NCBI GenBank assembly: GCA_008508345.1
Contig: QNGE01003896.1
Span: forward strand, 7,410 to 71,409
Reading direction: 5' to 3'
DNA: 64,000 nucleotides
Source: Paragonimus westermani
Taxonomy: Eukaryota; Platyhelminthes; Trematoda; Plagiorchiida; Troglotrematidae
This document shows positions 1 through 11,884 of the stretch, piece by piece (the stretch's first letter is position 1; each line of letters opens with the position of its first letter). Both the position numbers and the translations under genes were made by a program. Below the pieces are notes generated by a model. The model did not search any database. It saw only the letters and a program-made list of their open reading frames with translations, and was not told the DNA's origin.

Positions 1-2220
1 CATGTATCAGTTCCGTCGTGTAGCGAAAGCCATTATATGTCATTCTGCCCTCCAACGATCCATCCTGTATCTCTGTCGTATTTATCACGCGATTATCTCG
101 ATCCGCGATCATCTCGATCCATGCTGCTACTGAATAGTGGTGTGAGTAGTATGGTGCGACCGTGTCTCCTCACTACACTACTATTGTATCAGCACAGTAG
201 TGACGCTGTCGTGTGGCCATATGAGCGACAAAACGACCAACCGTTTTGGGGGTAGTTTCTAGATTCGTCGAAACAAGCTAGCTTAACTGTCTCTCTCACA
301 CACTTCTCACCGCACGCACACTGTGCCTCCGTTATTTGAACTGTCATCTCGTGCTTAAGCGAGTGTTGGTGATGTCAACCGAAAGTGTGAGCAATGGTTT
401 GCATATCAGGACTCGTCCACTTTGGATTAAAGCGGAATTTGCAATTGCGCTTCCGGTTTCACACTTTCTGAGGACGAAATCCGTTTACGATATTTCAAAA
501 AGGCAAATCACCTGTGTTAGTTTTCGCGTTGATCACGTAAGGGCTACGGTGGCAGTAAAGAGCACTATGAAACAGACAATGTCCATAAAGCGGATGAGGA
601 TACTTTATGTTTCCACTTGGTTTCCCGCAGAAGAGCGCTGTACGTTGGTAATTGTTTATCTAGTTAGTTCTCCAAGATTATTCATGTTAAAAGCCGAGGA
701 AGCTTGTCACTGTTCGACTCTGCAGTGACGCATTCCAGACCGATGAACACTGTCCTGAAGCACTTGAAAATGCGCAATATTCTTGCTGTTCTAAGCGATT
801 CACTATTGAGTTTGGTTGCGTGAATCGTGCTGATAACGTGGTGGAGTTTGATAAGAAAACACGGTCTGTGGAATAATCTCTTGTTTGGAGATGACATAGC
901 TTAGTGGTGACAATAGCCCGCGTTTCTCTTGAATCCCTTTCGCCTACCACCGTACTGCTGAAGTGATTAACTCGTTTACTTTTGCCACTGACATAGGTAC
1001 GACAGCGAGCAGTTGATTTGACATTCAAATTAACCGTCGGGGAGTAAACGCTTGTGATGTACGGTTTTGTAAGACGATAAGGGGTAACGTGAGTTCAGCG
1101 AAGATTGTTAAGTATTGGGTACACACTGGCATTTATTACTCCGACTCCATGGTATTTCCCATGGACTTCAGGCATGTACCTTTCATAGGACCACTGAACC
1201 ATTTGATAGTGTGTCCAACATCGATGTGTCGAAGACAATGGTTCGAACTAACTTCATTTAACTGGAGGCCTAGTTTGAACCATTGGAATATTGTGCTGAC
1301 GAGACCTTCATAAGTAGTGTAGCTGCTGACGGTGACTTGCAATTGTCAGTTGTCCCTGATGCCCATCATCCACACAGCAGGCTGAAGAAGCATCCAATGC
1401 ATTCATTCCGAACTTTGGATGCTAACATCGTTACTTAAAAACTCTGCTGACAACATAGTCGGTCAAAACGGTGTACTGTAACCGGGACTAGATTTGATTA
1501 TATGAACCGTATACTAGATTTCGATCTGTCCTGTAACCTTGAGATGGCGGTCAGGCGTGTGCACTGCATCGATCTGGGAGGTTGTGCAGACTAGCACTTC
1601 GGTCTTCCAAGTACAATCTTGTCAGACAGGCCAAAGGAGTGCTACCAGACGAAAAGCAGATGCACCCAGAGGACTGTAAGTCACACAACTGACCGCGTTG
1701 GAGTTATTAGTTAGCAAGGCGCAATCCTGTGAACATACAGAAGAGCTCTTTGTGGTTCCGGCGCTGCTGTCTTCCGTATCAAGAAGAATGGATTCAGAAG
1801 AAGTACCCTCGAACACCCAATGGTTGACCATGACCGACGGTCTATTACCCAATGCGTTCGAAAAACTATTGGCATCACCCAAAAGCCTGTTGGAGCTTCG
1901 AACACGCCCACTGCACGCAGCAGTGTTCAGAATTGGACATAAGTGTCTTATTCGCTGTGTCCCTAGGCTGGTCAAGTCCCTCACTTCCAAGTGAGTCAGA
2001 CTCTCGCGTCATTCACACCGGGTAGGGTTTCTCAAGAAAACACAGTATCCTGTTGTCTTGCCGCTCAGACTTTTCAGTCAGAAACTTGGGATGAAGTCTC
2101 TTGATTCAAACCCCTCCGTGACATACAGGGTCAGTAAGTATCGCATGCTATCGTTCTCCTGACAGTGACATTATTCAACCACTATGACTCTCTCCCACTT
2201 TTCCCCTCAAGTAATACATC
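1..2220. other. No recognisable gene
   Basis: Only short, overlapping open frames on both strands, none with a motif or splice structure that I can defend. The stretch directly precedes the LINE remnant on the same strand and may include its untranslated leader, but I see no direct support for that. Confidence 0.4.
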
Positions 2221-4760
2221 TTTTTCGTGCCCTCGGTTGACAATCTTTTTCTAAGGCCGAGGCAACAGGTAAAAATCAGGGTCTCTAATGTGCGCACTCT
2301 ACGGCAAGTTGGTCAGCAGGTTGCTCTGCCAAGCACACTCTCAAGTCTGGAGCTTGATGTGTGCTGTGTGTCGGAGACGCGCGTCTGCGATTCTAGCATC
2401 GTCATCCAATTGAGCTCACCTCTGGATAACTGTTGATCCAACGGTTTCTCTCTCACGGTTTGTGGTGATGCCGTAACCGAATCTCATATTCAAACTGGAG
2501 TGGGAATCACAATGAATTCTAGAGCAGAGTAATGTTGTCTCGACTGGATCTAAGTGAACAGTCGCCTGCGCGTTGTTAACCTTAACGCATCGGTTAAAGT
2601 CGATCAACGCATATCAGAGAACCTCTGCGCATTCATTATATCGATATATGCTCGTACGGTTAGTTGCTCGGAAGTTACCAGAGATGCGTTCTATGATGTC
2701 CTCCATGACCTTCTGAAACAAGCTTAATATTTTGGCGTCATTATGCTACCCGGCGGTTTGAATGCTCAGCATGGTCGTCTTTCTTTAGAGGAATAAGTTG
2801 TAAAAAAATGCAGTGGCTATGAAAGATTAAAGTGGAGATGCATGTTGCAATGGAACTGTGCAGCTCCAACAGAACTGGATTTCTGTTAAGTCGACCAAAC
2901 GTCGTTCGATTCCGCCGTCGAAAGCGTTGATACAATCTGATCAAGAGCTTGTGCAGAGACCGTGAGCACCACCAGGCCGAACAGTCGAAAGAAGTGGTAA
3001 GAGCTCTTTTTACCTGGGAAAATCAGCAAGCGTTTTCTCATGTTCTGTGGTTCCACTGACAGTCGAGTCGGTGTAAGTGGCACCACGTGTGAGAAACATG
3101 GTTTACTTACCACCAATCAATCGCACCGAATTGACACGTGGGCTGAACATCTTCAGAAACAGCTCAACTGTTCTCAACGAGACCGCTTGGACGAGTGGAC
3201 CCGGATGGTTATTATTGCGTTCCGGTCAGTCCTCCATCGTAAACAGAAGTGGCTTCAGAGCTCAAGTTATTGAAGTGTAACAAGGCTCCTGGATCAGACC
3301 TCCTCTCATCTTGTCTTTTCAAGGATGACCGGGAGAGGTTGATATCAGAATTGACGGAACCTCTCCAGACTATTTGAGAATCTGAAGGAGTATCTCGCAA
3401 TCGGTGCCTATAAACAGTAATTTGCGTTTTCAAAAAGAGGGCCGGAAGTCTATGTGACAAACACAGAAACATCTATCTAGTGTCCGTTGCTTACAAATCA
3501 CTCACTGGCGTTGGTTTATGTCGGCTCACTAAGCCCAGCACAAATCAGATACTTGAACAGGCAAGGTTCTAATCTGGTTGTAGATGTGCAGATAACATTT
3601 TATCTCAAGGAGATAGTCGGAATGCTCACATTCAACCAGAAAAGCGATGGGCCCGGCTTTTACAGGCCTCAAGGCTGCCTTCGATTCGAATGACCACTGC
3701 GTCCCATGTAACCGCCTCATTTGCAAGAGAGCTCCAGAGAACCAAGCGACTCTGCTAAGATCACTTCATGCCCACTCTGTAATCAGGGCGAGGGTTTACG
3801 GAAAACCGTGTGGGGCGTTCGTCACCTCTAGTGGTGTATCTCAATGATGTCTGATCTCTCCTTTCCTCCTCAGCTCTATCACAAACGATATTCTGGAAGG
3901 TGCGCTCAAGGAATCCAGCGAACTTAACGTCGAACTCCTTCGTGACGCTAGTTTGACCGACCTGAAATATGTGGGTCACATTGTCTTTCGCAGCTCGCCT
4001 GTCGAGGACATGCAGACTATGTTGAACACATTATGCTGAATGGCTGGGCGAGTTTGTTCGTATCTTCGAACTGCGAGGTGCTGCCTCAAGAATGGAGCAT
4101 TGTCACTCATATCTTCACTGTGGTCAATCCGCCTAAGGCTGTGGACACTTGCACACAGTTGAGTAGCACTCTCTCCTCAGCTTGCAATATTACTGATGAG
4201 ATATCAGCGAGGATAGTAAAGGCACGAGTTGCCTCTGTCAGTCAAACTCACCGGAGGCGTTGAAACGACGCACGGTTGTTGACGGAAACGTAGGGTGTAA
4301 AATGCATGTGTATGTTCTGTTCTGCTCTATTGTTCGGAAACGGGACCTGTTCACAATGAAGATGTCAACAGACTCCCTGTGTCTGACCATCGTTGCCTCC
4401 CCCAGTTAGCTCACACTAAGTGGACTGATCGCGCGAGAAGCATGATCGTTCGCCGGCGAGTAATCTGAAACACTCGAGATGCACGATCAACTCCTCATGT
4501 TGTACAGCTTCTGATGGTTGGGTCATGAACTCCGCATGCCGACTGAGCGTTTACCGAATCGAGCACGATATACCGAGATCACCAAGAGTTGGGCGAAACC
4601 ACGTGCTGTTCAATCAACAACGTGGTCACCGAATACAGAGACCCTGACTGTTCAACTGAACAAGGTGGTTAGGTGTCGTCTGCCTGGTTGGGGTCCTCGT
4701 GATCGCCTGAATAGCTGGTTGGACACATTATCCGAGATAGTGGTTTGTCCCTGACTGTGA
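2220..4760 (+). pseudogene. Decayed RTE-like non-LTR retrotransposon (LINE)
   Basis: Pieces of one LINE polyprotein lie in the right order on the plus strand but in different frames and with stops. The endonuclease start is near 2299-2390, where VCCVSETRV is recognisable. A pre-RT segment with the pattern W-A-E-H-x-Q-K-Q lies near 3140. The RT palm has AAFDSNDH near 3668, and RVYGKPCG and TSSGVSQ follow to about 3846. The catalytic box expected to read YADD is YVGH near 3968, so both active-site Asp residues are lost. The C-terminal segment contains ITDEISARIVKAR near 4190, and further on LRMPTERLPNRA near 4530 and RLPGWGPRDRL near 4680. These motifs resemble RTE-clade elements of flukes as I know them. 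Frameshifts throughout make it non-functional. The exact ends are not visible and I saw no target-site duplication. The class assignment is firm, the clade less so. Confidence 0.8.
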
Positions 4761-6895
4761 TGTAACTGCACTCACATCATTTTCTTTCGCTCTTCCGATT
4801 AATCATCTGTTATTGAATTTCGACACTTTTGGTAACGTTTCTTCTACTGGAGACCATGCTGAGCAAGATGGATGGCCAGGCTAGTTTGTATGAGATGCAT
4901 TTCATACCTTCTATTGGGATATTGCACGTGACTCTTAAGGTAAACGGAGGTTACATCCACGGTATCTGTCGTTTCTGTTCAACGCCATTGTGGTATGTCG
5001 ATGATGATGACAGTGATGTGGATGATTAATTGGAATAAGTGTTCGAGTGAGAGCTGTGTCGGAATCGTTTCTTGGATTTCTGACCAGCACTTTCAACGAT
5101 GTTTGATCTTTTGATCAATGTGAACACAAACTCACTCGGTTTTTCTAGGGGAATACGAAGTCTGGCAGATTCTATCTGTTAATCGTCGAGTAGAGGTCTC
5201 TAGGGACTAATATAGTTTGAAGTAGTGATTATTCTACAAACATAATATGCGCTTGAGTTACCTCTGTTTTCGCTCATCACTACCATCGCATGTTATTGGT
5301 GTTTTTGACAAAGTGTGATGTTTAACACAAGGATTTACTGTGACCATACGTGGTTGCATCGACTCATCCCATTCGAGGGTATAATCTGGTCTCGACTAGC
5401 ATTAACGGAACTGTTCCTTACCACCCAGCCCAGCGAGCTCATAAGCACTCCGTACCTGGTTGAGAATCAGTGATCACCCTCTTTTACGGAGTAGATCTGA
5501 GACCACTGTTCTTAATGTTACACGATTTTGGCTTGCTTGGGCGCATGATCTTAAGGTTTTCCTGAGTAACCCTACGACGACCATCCTAGGTAATTTTGCT
5601 ATGTCGTTTGATATGAGCACCACTGACAAGTGAACACAATTTCCGCATCCAGCTATGTTGTTTCACATGAAGCATTTGAAAGAAGTTTCGCTCTTGTTAG
5701 AGTATGTCAACAATGAATATCTTTGTCAAGATTTAACTTCTTGCCCACGTTAGCATTGGACACCCCCAGTGATTACTGCGCCACTGAACTTACTTGAGGC
5801 TCACTCGAACTATCTCAAATAGACGATTGCTTGCATTAATCTGTGAGTGATTATTAACTTATCTGAGCGCGAAGTTTACTATAAGCCGTAAGCAATGTTC
5901 GTTTTGTCTCACACAAAAACTTGATTGTTCATCAGGAGACAAAAAGTAACTTAATTGGTTTAATAGTAGATAAGTGAAAAACTGACTGTTCGCCATATAG
6001 AGTTTACAGTTAAGTATTACCCGTCGGATCCATCTTCGAGTTAACTACCGGTATGTTACACAGGTTTATGTATCTCAGACTAACACACTAATTACGCATC
6101 TACGCACCATGCAGGTGTGTTATGTTAGCGGTGATTTCCATCGCTCATAAACCTCCAGGTGTTGGTTTTGCTGATTTTCGCTGAATGCGGTATGTGAATG
6201 AGGCTTCAGGTGGTGCAGCTCGAGCCGCTTGTAGTGAGTGTTACGTGAAAACGCCCTCTGACTTCAGTCAACGTGGCAAACTAATCTGTAAAAACGCGAA
6301 CCTCCAAGTGCTTCCGTTAAACCTTAAATTCATATAGTTTGGTAGTCAATCTACTCGTGACAAGTAATACAGTAGACCAGGTTTGTTACACTGCTATTTC
6401 ATCATCGAAAATAAATCGTTATACGGAACGGTAAAATGGTTAGTCACATCTTTGTCAATAAAATCTGGTTGTTTAAAATTATAACCGGGTTGTCTTTTGT
6501 TCGGTTTCGAATACGACTAAGTTGACCGTTAAACAGTTGGGCTACCAGCGCGCTTCTACTGTTTTTTCAAGCAAGCTAGATAATACTGTGTTGTTAAGAC
6601 TACCTTAACTCTGGTTAAGTGTTCTGTTTGCTCGTACTTTACGGTGGCATTTCCATGTCCACAATTCCATCACTCTTCAGATTTGGTACCAACTCTCGCG
6701 TTCACGTGCACATTTTTGTCGGCCTCTTCCTAAAAACAGCGTTACATTCAGACATTTTTCATGTTGGAACACTCGGAGGTAGACGGTTCGAGTGTTTCCG
6801 ACGTTGGTTTTTCATATCTTTTAATTTACGAGGTAAGTAACTATCTGTCCGGGAATCTCAAGAAACATTCGGACGCATTATAAAAAACGCATTGA
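4761..6895. other. Intergenic, nothing recognised
   Basis: AT-richer than the LINE to its left and without a coherent coding segment. The open frame at 6619-6840 (+) has no recognisable motif and no supporting splice context. The stretch ends at the probable polyadenylation signal of the minus-strand protease gene. Confidence 0.4.
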
Positions 6896-6901
6896 TTTAT
6901 T
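6896..6901 (-). promoter_or_regulatory. Putative polyadenylation signal AATAAA
   Basis: The minus strand reads AATAAA 47 nt past the TGA stop of the protease gene. Position and sequence fit a canonical cleavage and polyadenylation signal. No other copy lies between it and the stop. Confidence 0.6.
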
Positions 6902-6947
6902 TGTACTGTTTTCTCGGGAACATTGACACGTGCACTTGATTGGGTGA

Positions 6948-7109
6948 TCAGGTTTTCACAGAGGTCGCAAATCCTAAGCGACTGTTCTCCATATCGAAGA
7001 TGGTGTAGTATTTACCGATGAACACATCGCCCAAGATCCACAAGGGATATTTTGGAATATCCATTTCCATGAATCCGCTCACGCATACAGTCTTACCAAA
7101 TTGGGTCAT
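6948..7109 (-). CDS. Aspartic protease exon 7 (C-terminus)
   Basis: A TTCGCAG acceptor is followed by 53 codons and TGA. It contains [11 protein letters not shown] and [14 protein letters not shown], the highly conserved C-terminal block, and ends GFATSVKT. The proline-rich loop seen in vertebrate enzymes before PLWILGD is shorter here. Confidence 0.95.
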   Translation of the reverse strand: MTQFGKTVCVSGFMEMDIPKYPLWILGDVFIGKYYTIFDMENSRLGFATSVKT

Positions 7110-10100
7110 CTGCGAACAAAAATGCCAAAATATGAGTGTTAAATCATCGTGTAAATTAAACATTCAGTTTCTCGAACAAACGGATTAAGGTTAATTGGAA
7201 CAAGTGGTGCTTGTTGATTTTATTACAAAGGGAAATTCTGAATGAACGAGACTTTCGGCTCTTGTAAGATAGGTGGAACTAGTACGAGTAAACACTCGCT
7301 CACGTAGCCTATGAACAAACCAAACGGGTTGGCTTTGTAAAATGATGATTTATGTCGACCAGATTCCCTACTACCTACTAGTAACTAAAACATATCTGTC
7401 ATTTGGTTCAGTGATTTCTACGGGTTTAACTTGAAGCGAAGTTCTAGTCGATTAGAGTTAACAGCCCAGTTACTTTATACTCTCTCTAGAGGATCGGAAA
7501 ATCGGCACACTACTCATCAGCGATTATAGATGAGCGTTTACGTCTGATAATTCAATCGCTCCTAATGTGAGTCCAGTGGCGCAATGAAAGCGTGACCGGA
7601 GATCTAGCCTCGGTGGTGACAAGGTTATGCACTACTGACGAACTCATATACGAAAGAAACTCGAATCTAGTGATACTTTTAGTCGGGAGCTGGCTGAAGT
7701 GTTTGTGTGAACGAGTGAATGGTGTTGAACGTATATCAATCGAATCCCTTACCACTTATTAGTAGTTACGTAATGATTACTGGCTATGGTGATAGGCCGA
7801 TAGGTGTGGCACCTATTTTGTCCGTTGGTGAGCGCGGCGTAAGTTGAATAATTGAGTGAAAGCTAACCATCCTTATCTTGTCATTCGATTAACAGGTGTG
7901 TAACTTATTGCTGAAAAAATGACTGAAATCACGAGAATCAAGCTAATGATGATAAGTGAACGTTTCCCTTAGAATGAAGCCTTAATTCACTTACGTAAAC
8001 CTCCACAGGCGTCATATTTTTAAAATATTTTGATCTGCAATAATTTTTTATCTTAACCTTATTGCTTTTGAATTTTGTTTAATTCGATTCGCCCTTGTGG
8101 GTTTGGATGTGTTATTGTTCGAGAGTCACCTGATCAAAACCACATGATGAATTATCAACACAATCAAATTATTCGTGCTCAAGTTTCGTGATCTTGAACT
8201 TCATGGAAACAATCAGGTTGCCTAACACTTGTGATCAGTGTACTTAGGTAAACAAAGAACTTGCACAATGTTTGCTTACTTCGACCACATAGTCCTCAGG
8301 CATAAGTGTCATCTGTTGTCCATTGATTGTAAAGTTGATTGGTGGATATTCCTTCATTTTTTTGCAATCAAGCACGTAGATTCCTCCTACGATCCTTTTG
8401 CCACCAAGAACATTATTTAGCCGTTTCACTTCGATCGACGGCCCAGTGATCATGGTTGTTCCAGTATCAGCAATCGCCTGACATCCATCTTCACACAACT
8501 TTTCCCCTTTTAGCTGAATACTGAAGGGTGGGGACAAGCAATTATTTCAAAACGGATGCCTGCAGAGAGACGGAGTATAGATTGGCGGATAGGCAAATGA
8601 ATCATCAGGAGAATTCAACACGTTTGTGTTGTCACCGTTTCCTTGAATCGATGATTCTGTTCAGACGCTATATTTTACGAACAACTGTGGAATTACAGAA
8701 AGCAGGTCATTTTTTGATGAGTTAATTTCTTGAACTTCTCGTACTGGACTATGCTTTCAGATACATCACAGGGTTATTCAACTTTTGTGGACGTTGGCCC
8801 TTTATCTGTTGACTTGATTCATGAAATCCACGAGCAGTTACATGTCATGGCATGTGCACTTTGTTTCAGCTAATTACCAAACTGCAGTTCACAATTTGTC
8901 CACCACTCCGCAATCGGTGGCTTTCATTAAATGGTGCGGGTATCTTGATAGTGGTTATTTGAGCGTAATTTCGGGGGGGGGGATTTATGGATCATGCTAA
9001 CTCTATTCCCACTCTTTCATACCAAACGTCTAATTTTTCGTGTTATTATAGTGCAGAAGAATCAGTGTCAGTTTCTGCTAAATCATTTTTTGTAAGTTTG
9101 ATAATGGTTCGCCAATTGATGCGATCCTGCTGGGGGAGAGTGGTTTAATGATAATTCGGAGAGATACCTGGATACTGGGAAGCCGCGTTTCAGTGTGGCA
9201 TTTTGCTGCCCGTGAACGTTTGGATGTAAGATTTATCAAATGGCTTCTACGTCTGGTGTTTTGCAACCGGGTTTTGCGAGTATGCTAAATTGTGAAGCTT
9301 GGTTTTGTCATGAATTTAATAGTGCTATATGTGCTAGCATTTGTGGATGGTTCATATTACCAAATCTTTGCTCTTCCCATAGATACTCTTTAGTAACTGT
9401 TCCTTTGGCTGACGTATTTCAACCTCCTCAGACAGATTGTATCACATGACTGTGTGTCTACGAGACAATCTGGTCACTGCGATTCAAAATCCCTTTTGTA
9501 TTTGAATCGTTAGAGCTTATCTAACGGTTTATTAACTGATGCAGTGTATGCGTTTACGGCTTTGTACATTATTTTCACCGTACAAAATGCAAGCTTACCC
9601 GTCCATCTGAAATTGCCAATAGTTCTTTGTAGTCAGAGGGACATAACTGATATTGCCAGTGTAGTAACTCTTGTCCAATCCACCAAACATGATTACTCCC
9701 CCAAGTGGTTGACTTGCATTACTGTAATGAAAAATGTAGATATTCATTGTTTTCAATAACATTCGAATGGTTTCCCATTTAAAACCTTTTGTGGGATACT
9801 CAGAAGGTATGTCTTGTTTCATATTATCAGAAGTAACACGTCATTCACAATGAATACACACATGTACTTACAGTGCACCACTTGAAGGACACTTACACCT
9901 GAAAGAGTAGATAATTCCTGGCCGTCCACCAGACAGTTTTCATTGCTTTTGCACCCTACGATTTCCGGGTAATACGGGTTGTTCAAATTAAACTGGCCGG
10001 TATATTTGACAAACAATAGCTGAGGTGGTTTCAAGTTTAGTCGCGTCGAGATGTGGAACGACGTGTAGAACACATTGGTGATATTTACCTTCCGACTTGA

Positions 10101-11800
10101 TTCAAGTGAATATTTTTGATTCACACACGACGAATTTCGGTAACCGAATTTACCAGAATAACTAGATGGATATCCTGACGTTATGCAGATAAACGACACT
10201 GTTTGTTCTGTCTATTCCTGTGTGACTGACCATATCAAAAGCCTTGCAAAGTTTGGAACCGGAATTTTCTGAAGAATGTTATAAATGTTAAGGATGCGAT
10301 TAGTGGATCTATCGATTCGTCCTCAATTCTACTGAGATCCCCCGTGCGCTAGTTACTACGGTGAACTGGGCAAAATTATGCGCTAGAATCGGTTTGCCGG
10401 TGTATTACCATTAATGGTACACTGTTGGTTTAGCTCGAACTGAAATTGAGTTGCTTATTTTCGGAATGAAATTTTCAGACACAACATTTGATTTCATTTT
10501 ATTGTCCAACTTTATGTCAAGTTTTATGCATACTCTCTTTCATAGGTAAAATGTTTATTGGGAGATCAGTAAGACTGAAAACATTTCCAGCAACATATAA
10601 AAAATGAGAAGGGATTTAACATAATGTCAGTGGGCCTGGAAAAGCACTACGAACCATCAACGTAGCAAGGTTATAAATGTTTGGATTGTTGTTACGTTTT
10701 TCCCGGCTCAAAGACATTTTGCTCATCCAATTTCCTTTGGACGCATATCGATAAACTTCGCTGAAGCTACATAATTGTACTAACGTTGTGACGGAGTATC
10801 GAAAAGAGTTATCCGTCTCCGATTTCTGCTGACCCATTTAGCATTTTCTTGAGATTTCTAGAGCGGATTAGCTAGGAGATCACCTACTGCAAGCAGAGAC
10901 TAACTTTGAAAATCCGGCTACGCGACCTGTTCAATGTATCTTATCTTACCGCTATCAAACCTTCATGACAATTGTGGAACGCCTCAACATCATGCACCTC
11001 ACACAAGAGGCAGTCCACTTAATTGTATTGGCTTACCGGTTTAGCCAGAATGCGAACAACGGCTCTTCAACCAAATCTTGAGCAATCATGTTATCAAACA
11101 CCGGGGTCACTCCGCGTACCGAAATTGATTGAAAAGCCATACCCAGAATTCCATCAAATTTGGCGGTAATAAAAGCCACACCTTGCTGTATAATTGCTTC
11201 TCCGAATGTTTGCTGAGTGACGGAAACTCCACCAACCTGTTTAGACAAGTTGATGAACATCACAATCATAAATGGACTTACAGAGACTGTATCAGTGCTA
11301 AGGATACCGGAAACGGATCCACTGCCATAGTGTATGGCAAAATGGGTCTTGTTTGCTTTGTACGTAGATGAAGCTTCCCGAGAATACTTGTTGTGCAGTT
11401 TACAGGCCAGGTTGAAGGGACGGCAGTGTTTCGAAGGAACCCAGAGATTGGATGATCCAGTATCGAAAATGACTGCGAAGTTTTGTGGTGGGGTTCCGAT
11501 TGTTATTTCACCGTAATATTGCGCCTTTTGTACACAGTTATTCGTGAATAAATAGACATCCTTACATCCATGTAATTCTTCAGATATACGGGAAATGTAT
11601 TACTTGTTAACCTGTCGAACCATTTTTTTCTGATAAGGTCGGAGCTGAGTGCCATTTCGGAGAGTACACGACGCTCAGTGATGAGTGGTTTTAGTGGTAC
11701 CCTTGTGTGGTAAGCTGAGCACGCTAAACAGAACTTACTTTACCACCTTCCCAGAACACAGGAATGGCAACAGTAAGAGAAGTATGTGGCTCGTTCTCAT
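6948..11800 (-). CDS. Cathepsin D-like aspartic protease, seven exons
   Basis: Joining 11800-11739, 11701-11566, 11524-11282, 11236-11037, 9721-9599, 8520-8280 and 7109-6948 gives an open frame of 388 codons plus stop. All six introns are GT-AG with matching phases. Residues 1-20 form a signal peptide ([13 protein letters not shown] core). Residues 21-66 are the inhibitory propeptide ending LKNYMD. The mature enzyme begins [14 protein letters not shown]. Catalytic Asp87 sits in FDTGSSN and Asp273 in ADTGTTM; the flap Tyr132 is in IHYGSGS. Cys pairs match cathepsin D (100/107, 264/268, 307/344). Four N-glycosylation sequons lie at 124, 215, 237 and 317. There is no C-terminal extension of the kind reported for some schistosome homologues. 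In blood- or tissue-feeding flukes such enzymes digest haemoglobin and other protein in the gut; that role is inferred here. The first three introns are 37, 41 and 45 nt, the last three 1315, 1078 and 1170 nt. Confidence 0.95.
7508..7745 (+). mobile_element. Decayed hammerhead short retroposon, copy 1 (in protease intron 6)
   Basis: Aligns by eye with the better copies at 21.4 and 41.4 kb. Shared segments include CTGATAATTC near 7541, AATGTGAGTCCAGTGGCGCA, TATGCACTACTGA near 7626, ATCTAGTG and AGCTGGCTG. The B box and the ribozyme core are mutated. It is antisense to the host gene. At its left end the retroposon tail CTACTCATCAGCGA directly precedes the head region, which looks like a monomer-monomer junction. 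Confidence 0.65.
7629..7673 (+). ncRNA. Degenerate hammerhead ribozyme
   Basis: Stem I GCACTA and TAGTG are kept, but the core reads CTGACGA instead of CTGATGA, stem II is disrupted, and GTC before stem I is ATC. It is very likely inactive. Confidence 0.4.
8280..8520 (-). CDS. Aspartic protease exon 6 (second catalytic Asp)
   Basis: A TTCAG acceptor completes the split Gly codon. It contains [19 protein letters not shown] with the C-lobe catalytic Asp and the adjacent disulfide, then [10 protein letters not shown] with a glycosylation sequon. It ends in phase 0 before GTAAGC. Confidence 0.95.
8973..8982. repeat. Poly-G tract
   Basis: A run of about ten G in intron 5 of the protease gene. 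It is a mononucleotide microsatellite whose length may be unreliable in assembly. Confidence 0.8.
9599..9721 (-). CDS. Aspartic protease exon 5
   Basis: A TTACAG acceptor completes the split Arg codon. The exon encodes [14 protein letters not shown] and YWQFQMD, the typical end of the N-lobe and interdomain strand, and ends in phase 2 at a GTAAGC donor. Confidence 0.95.
9819..10199 (-). other. Unassigned Cys-containing ORF within protease intron 4
   Basis: A 126-codon open frame on the same strand as the protease, inside its 1.3-kb intron. It contains [14 protein letters not shown] and [21 protein letters not shown] donor-like site follows LQVV. A CAG acceptor-like site lies at its start. 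It is not part of the protease fold and its inclusion is not needed for frame. It could be a chance frame, a cassette exon or a relic. No family recognised. Confidence 0.3.
11037..11236 (-). CDS. Aspartic protease exon 4
   Basis: Two hundred nt after a 45-nt intron, starting [13 protein letters not shown]. It includes the family motif FDGILGMAF and ends in WLN plus two bases of an Arg codon at a GTAAGC donor. Confidence 0.95.
11282..11524 (-). CDS. Aspartic protease exon 3 (first catalytic Asp, flap)
   Basis: Eighty-one codons after a 41-nt intron. It carries [12 protein letters not shown] with the N-lobe catalytic Asp, the HCRPFNLAC disulfide loop, and the flap motif HYGSGSVSG. The donor is GTAAGT. 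It has no Met at its start, so simple Met-based ORF finding misses it. Confidence 0.95.
11566..11701 (-). CDS. Aspartic protease exon 2 (propeptide)
   Basis: Follows a 37-nt intron. It encodes the propeptide, whose start VPLKP corresponds to the conserved IPL motif of aspartic protease prosegments, and ends KNYMD at a GTAAGG donor in phase 0. Confidence 0.9.
11739..11800 (-). CDS. Aspartic protease exon 1 (signal peptide)
   Basis: Sixty-two nt from the ATG at 11800 to a GTAAGT donor. It encodes a basic-then-Leu-rich signal sequence ([12 protein letters not shown]) and ends in phase 2. This ATG has G at -3 and is the only one that gives a signal peptide in frame with the propeptide. Confidence 0.85.
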
Positions 11801-11870
11801 TTCCACGGTCGTGAATGTAAGATTCTCGATGTTAGAATTTTAGTATGCCTAACGTAACGTCTATGTACGG

Positions 11871-11883
11871 CGATATAAATAAC
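11871..11883 (-). promoter_or_regulatory. Possible TATA-like element
   Basis: The minus strand reads TTATTTATATCG about 75 nt upstream of the protease start codon. It is suitably placed for a TATA box if the 5' UTR is short. Many flatworm promoters lack a TATA box, so this is only a candidate. Confidence 0.3.
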
Positions 11884-11884
11884 T

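Noticed and set aside
4191..4210. CTGATGAGATATCAGCGAGG as a further hammerhead core
   Set aside because: No GAAA element and no pairing stem I; it lies within the LINE coding remnant.
8238..8420. Plus-strand ORF over protease exon 6
   Set aside because: It is the antisense shadow of a well-supported exon.
11129..11516. Two plus-strand ORFs over protease exons 3 and 4
   Set aside because: Antisense shadows of exons that contain the catalytic motifs.
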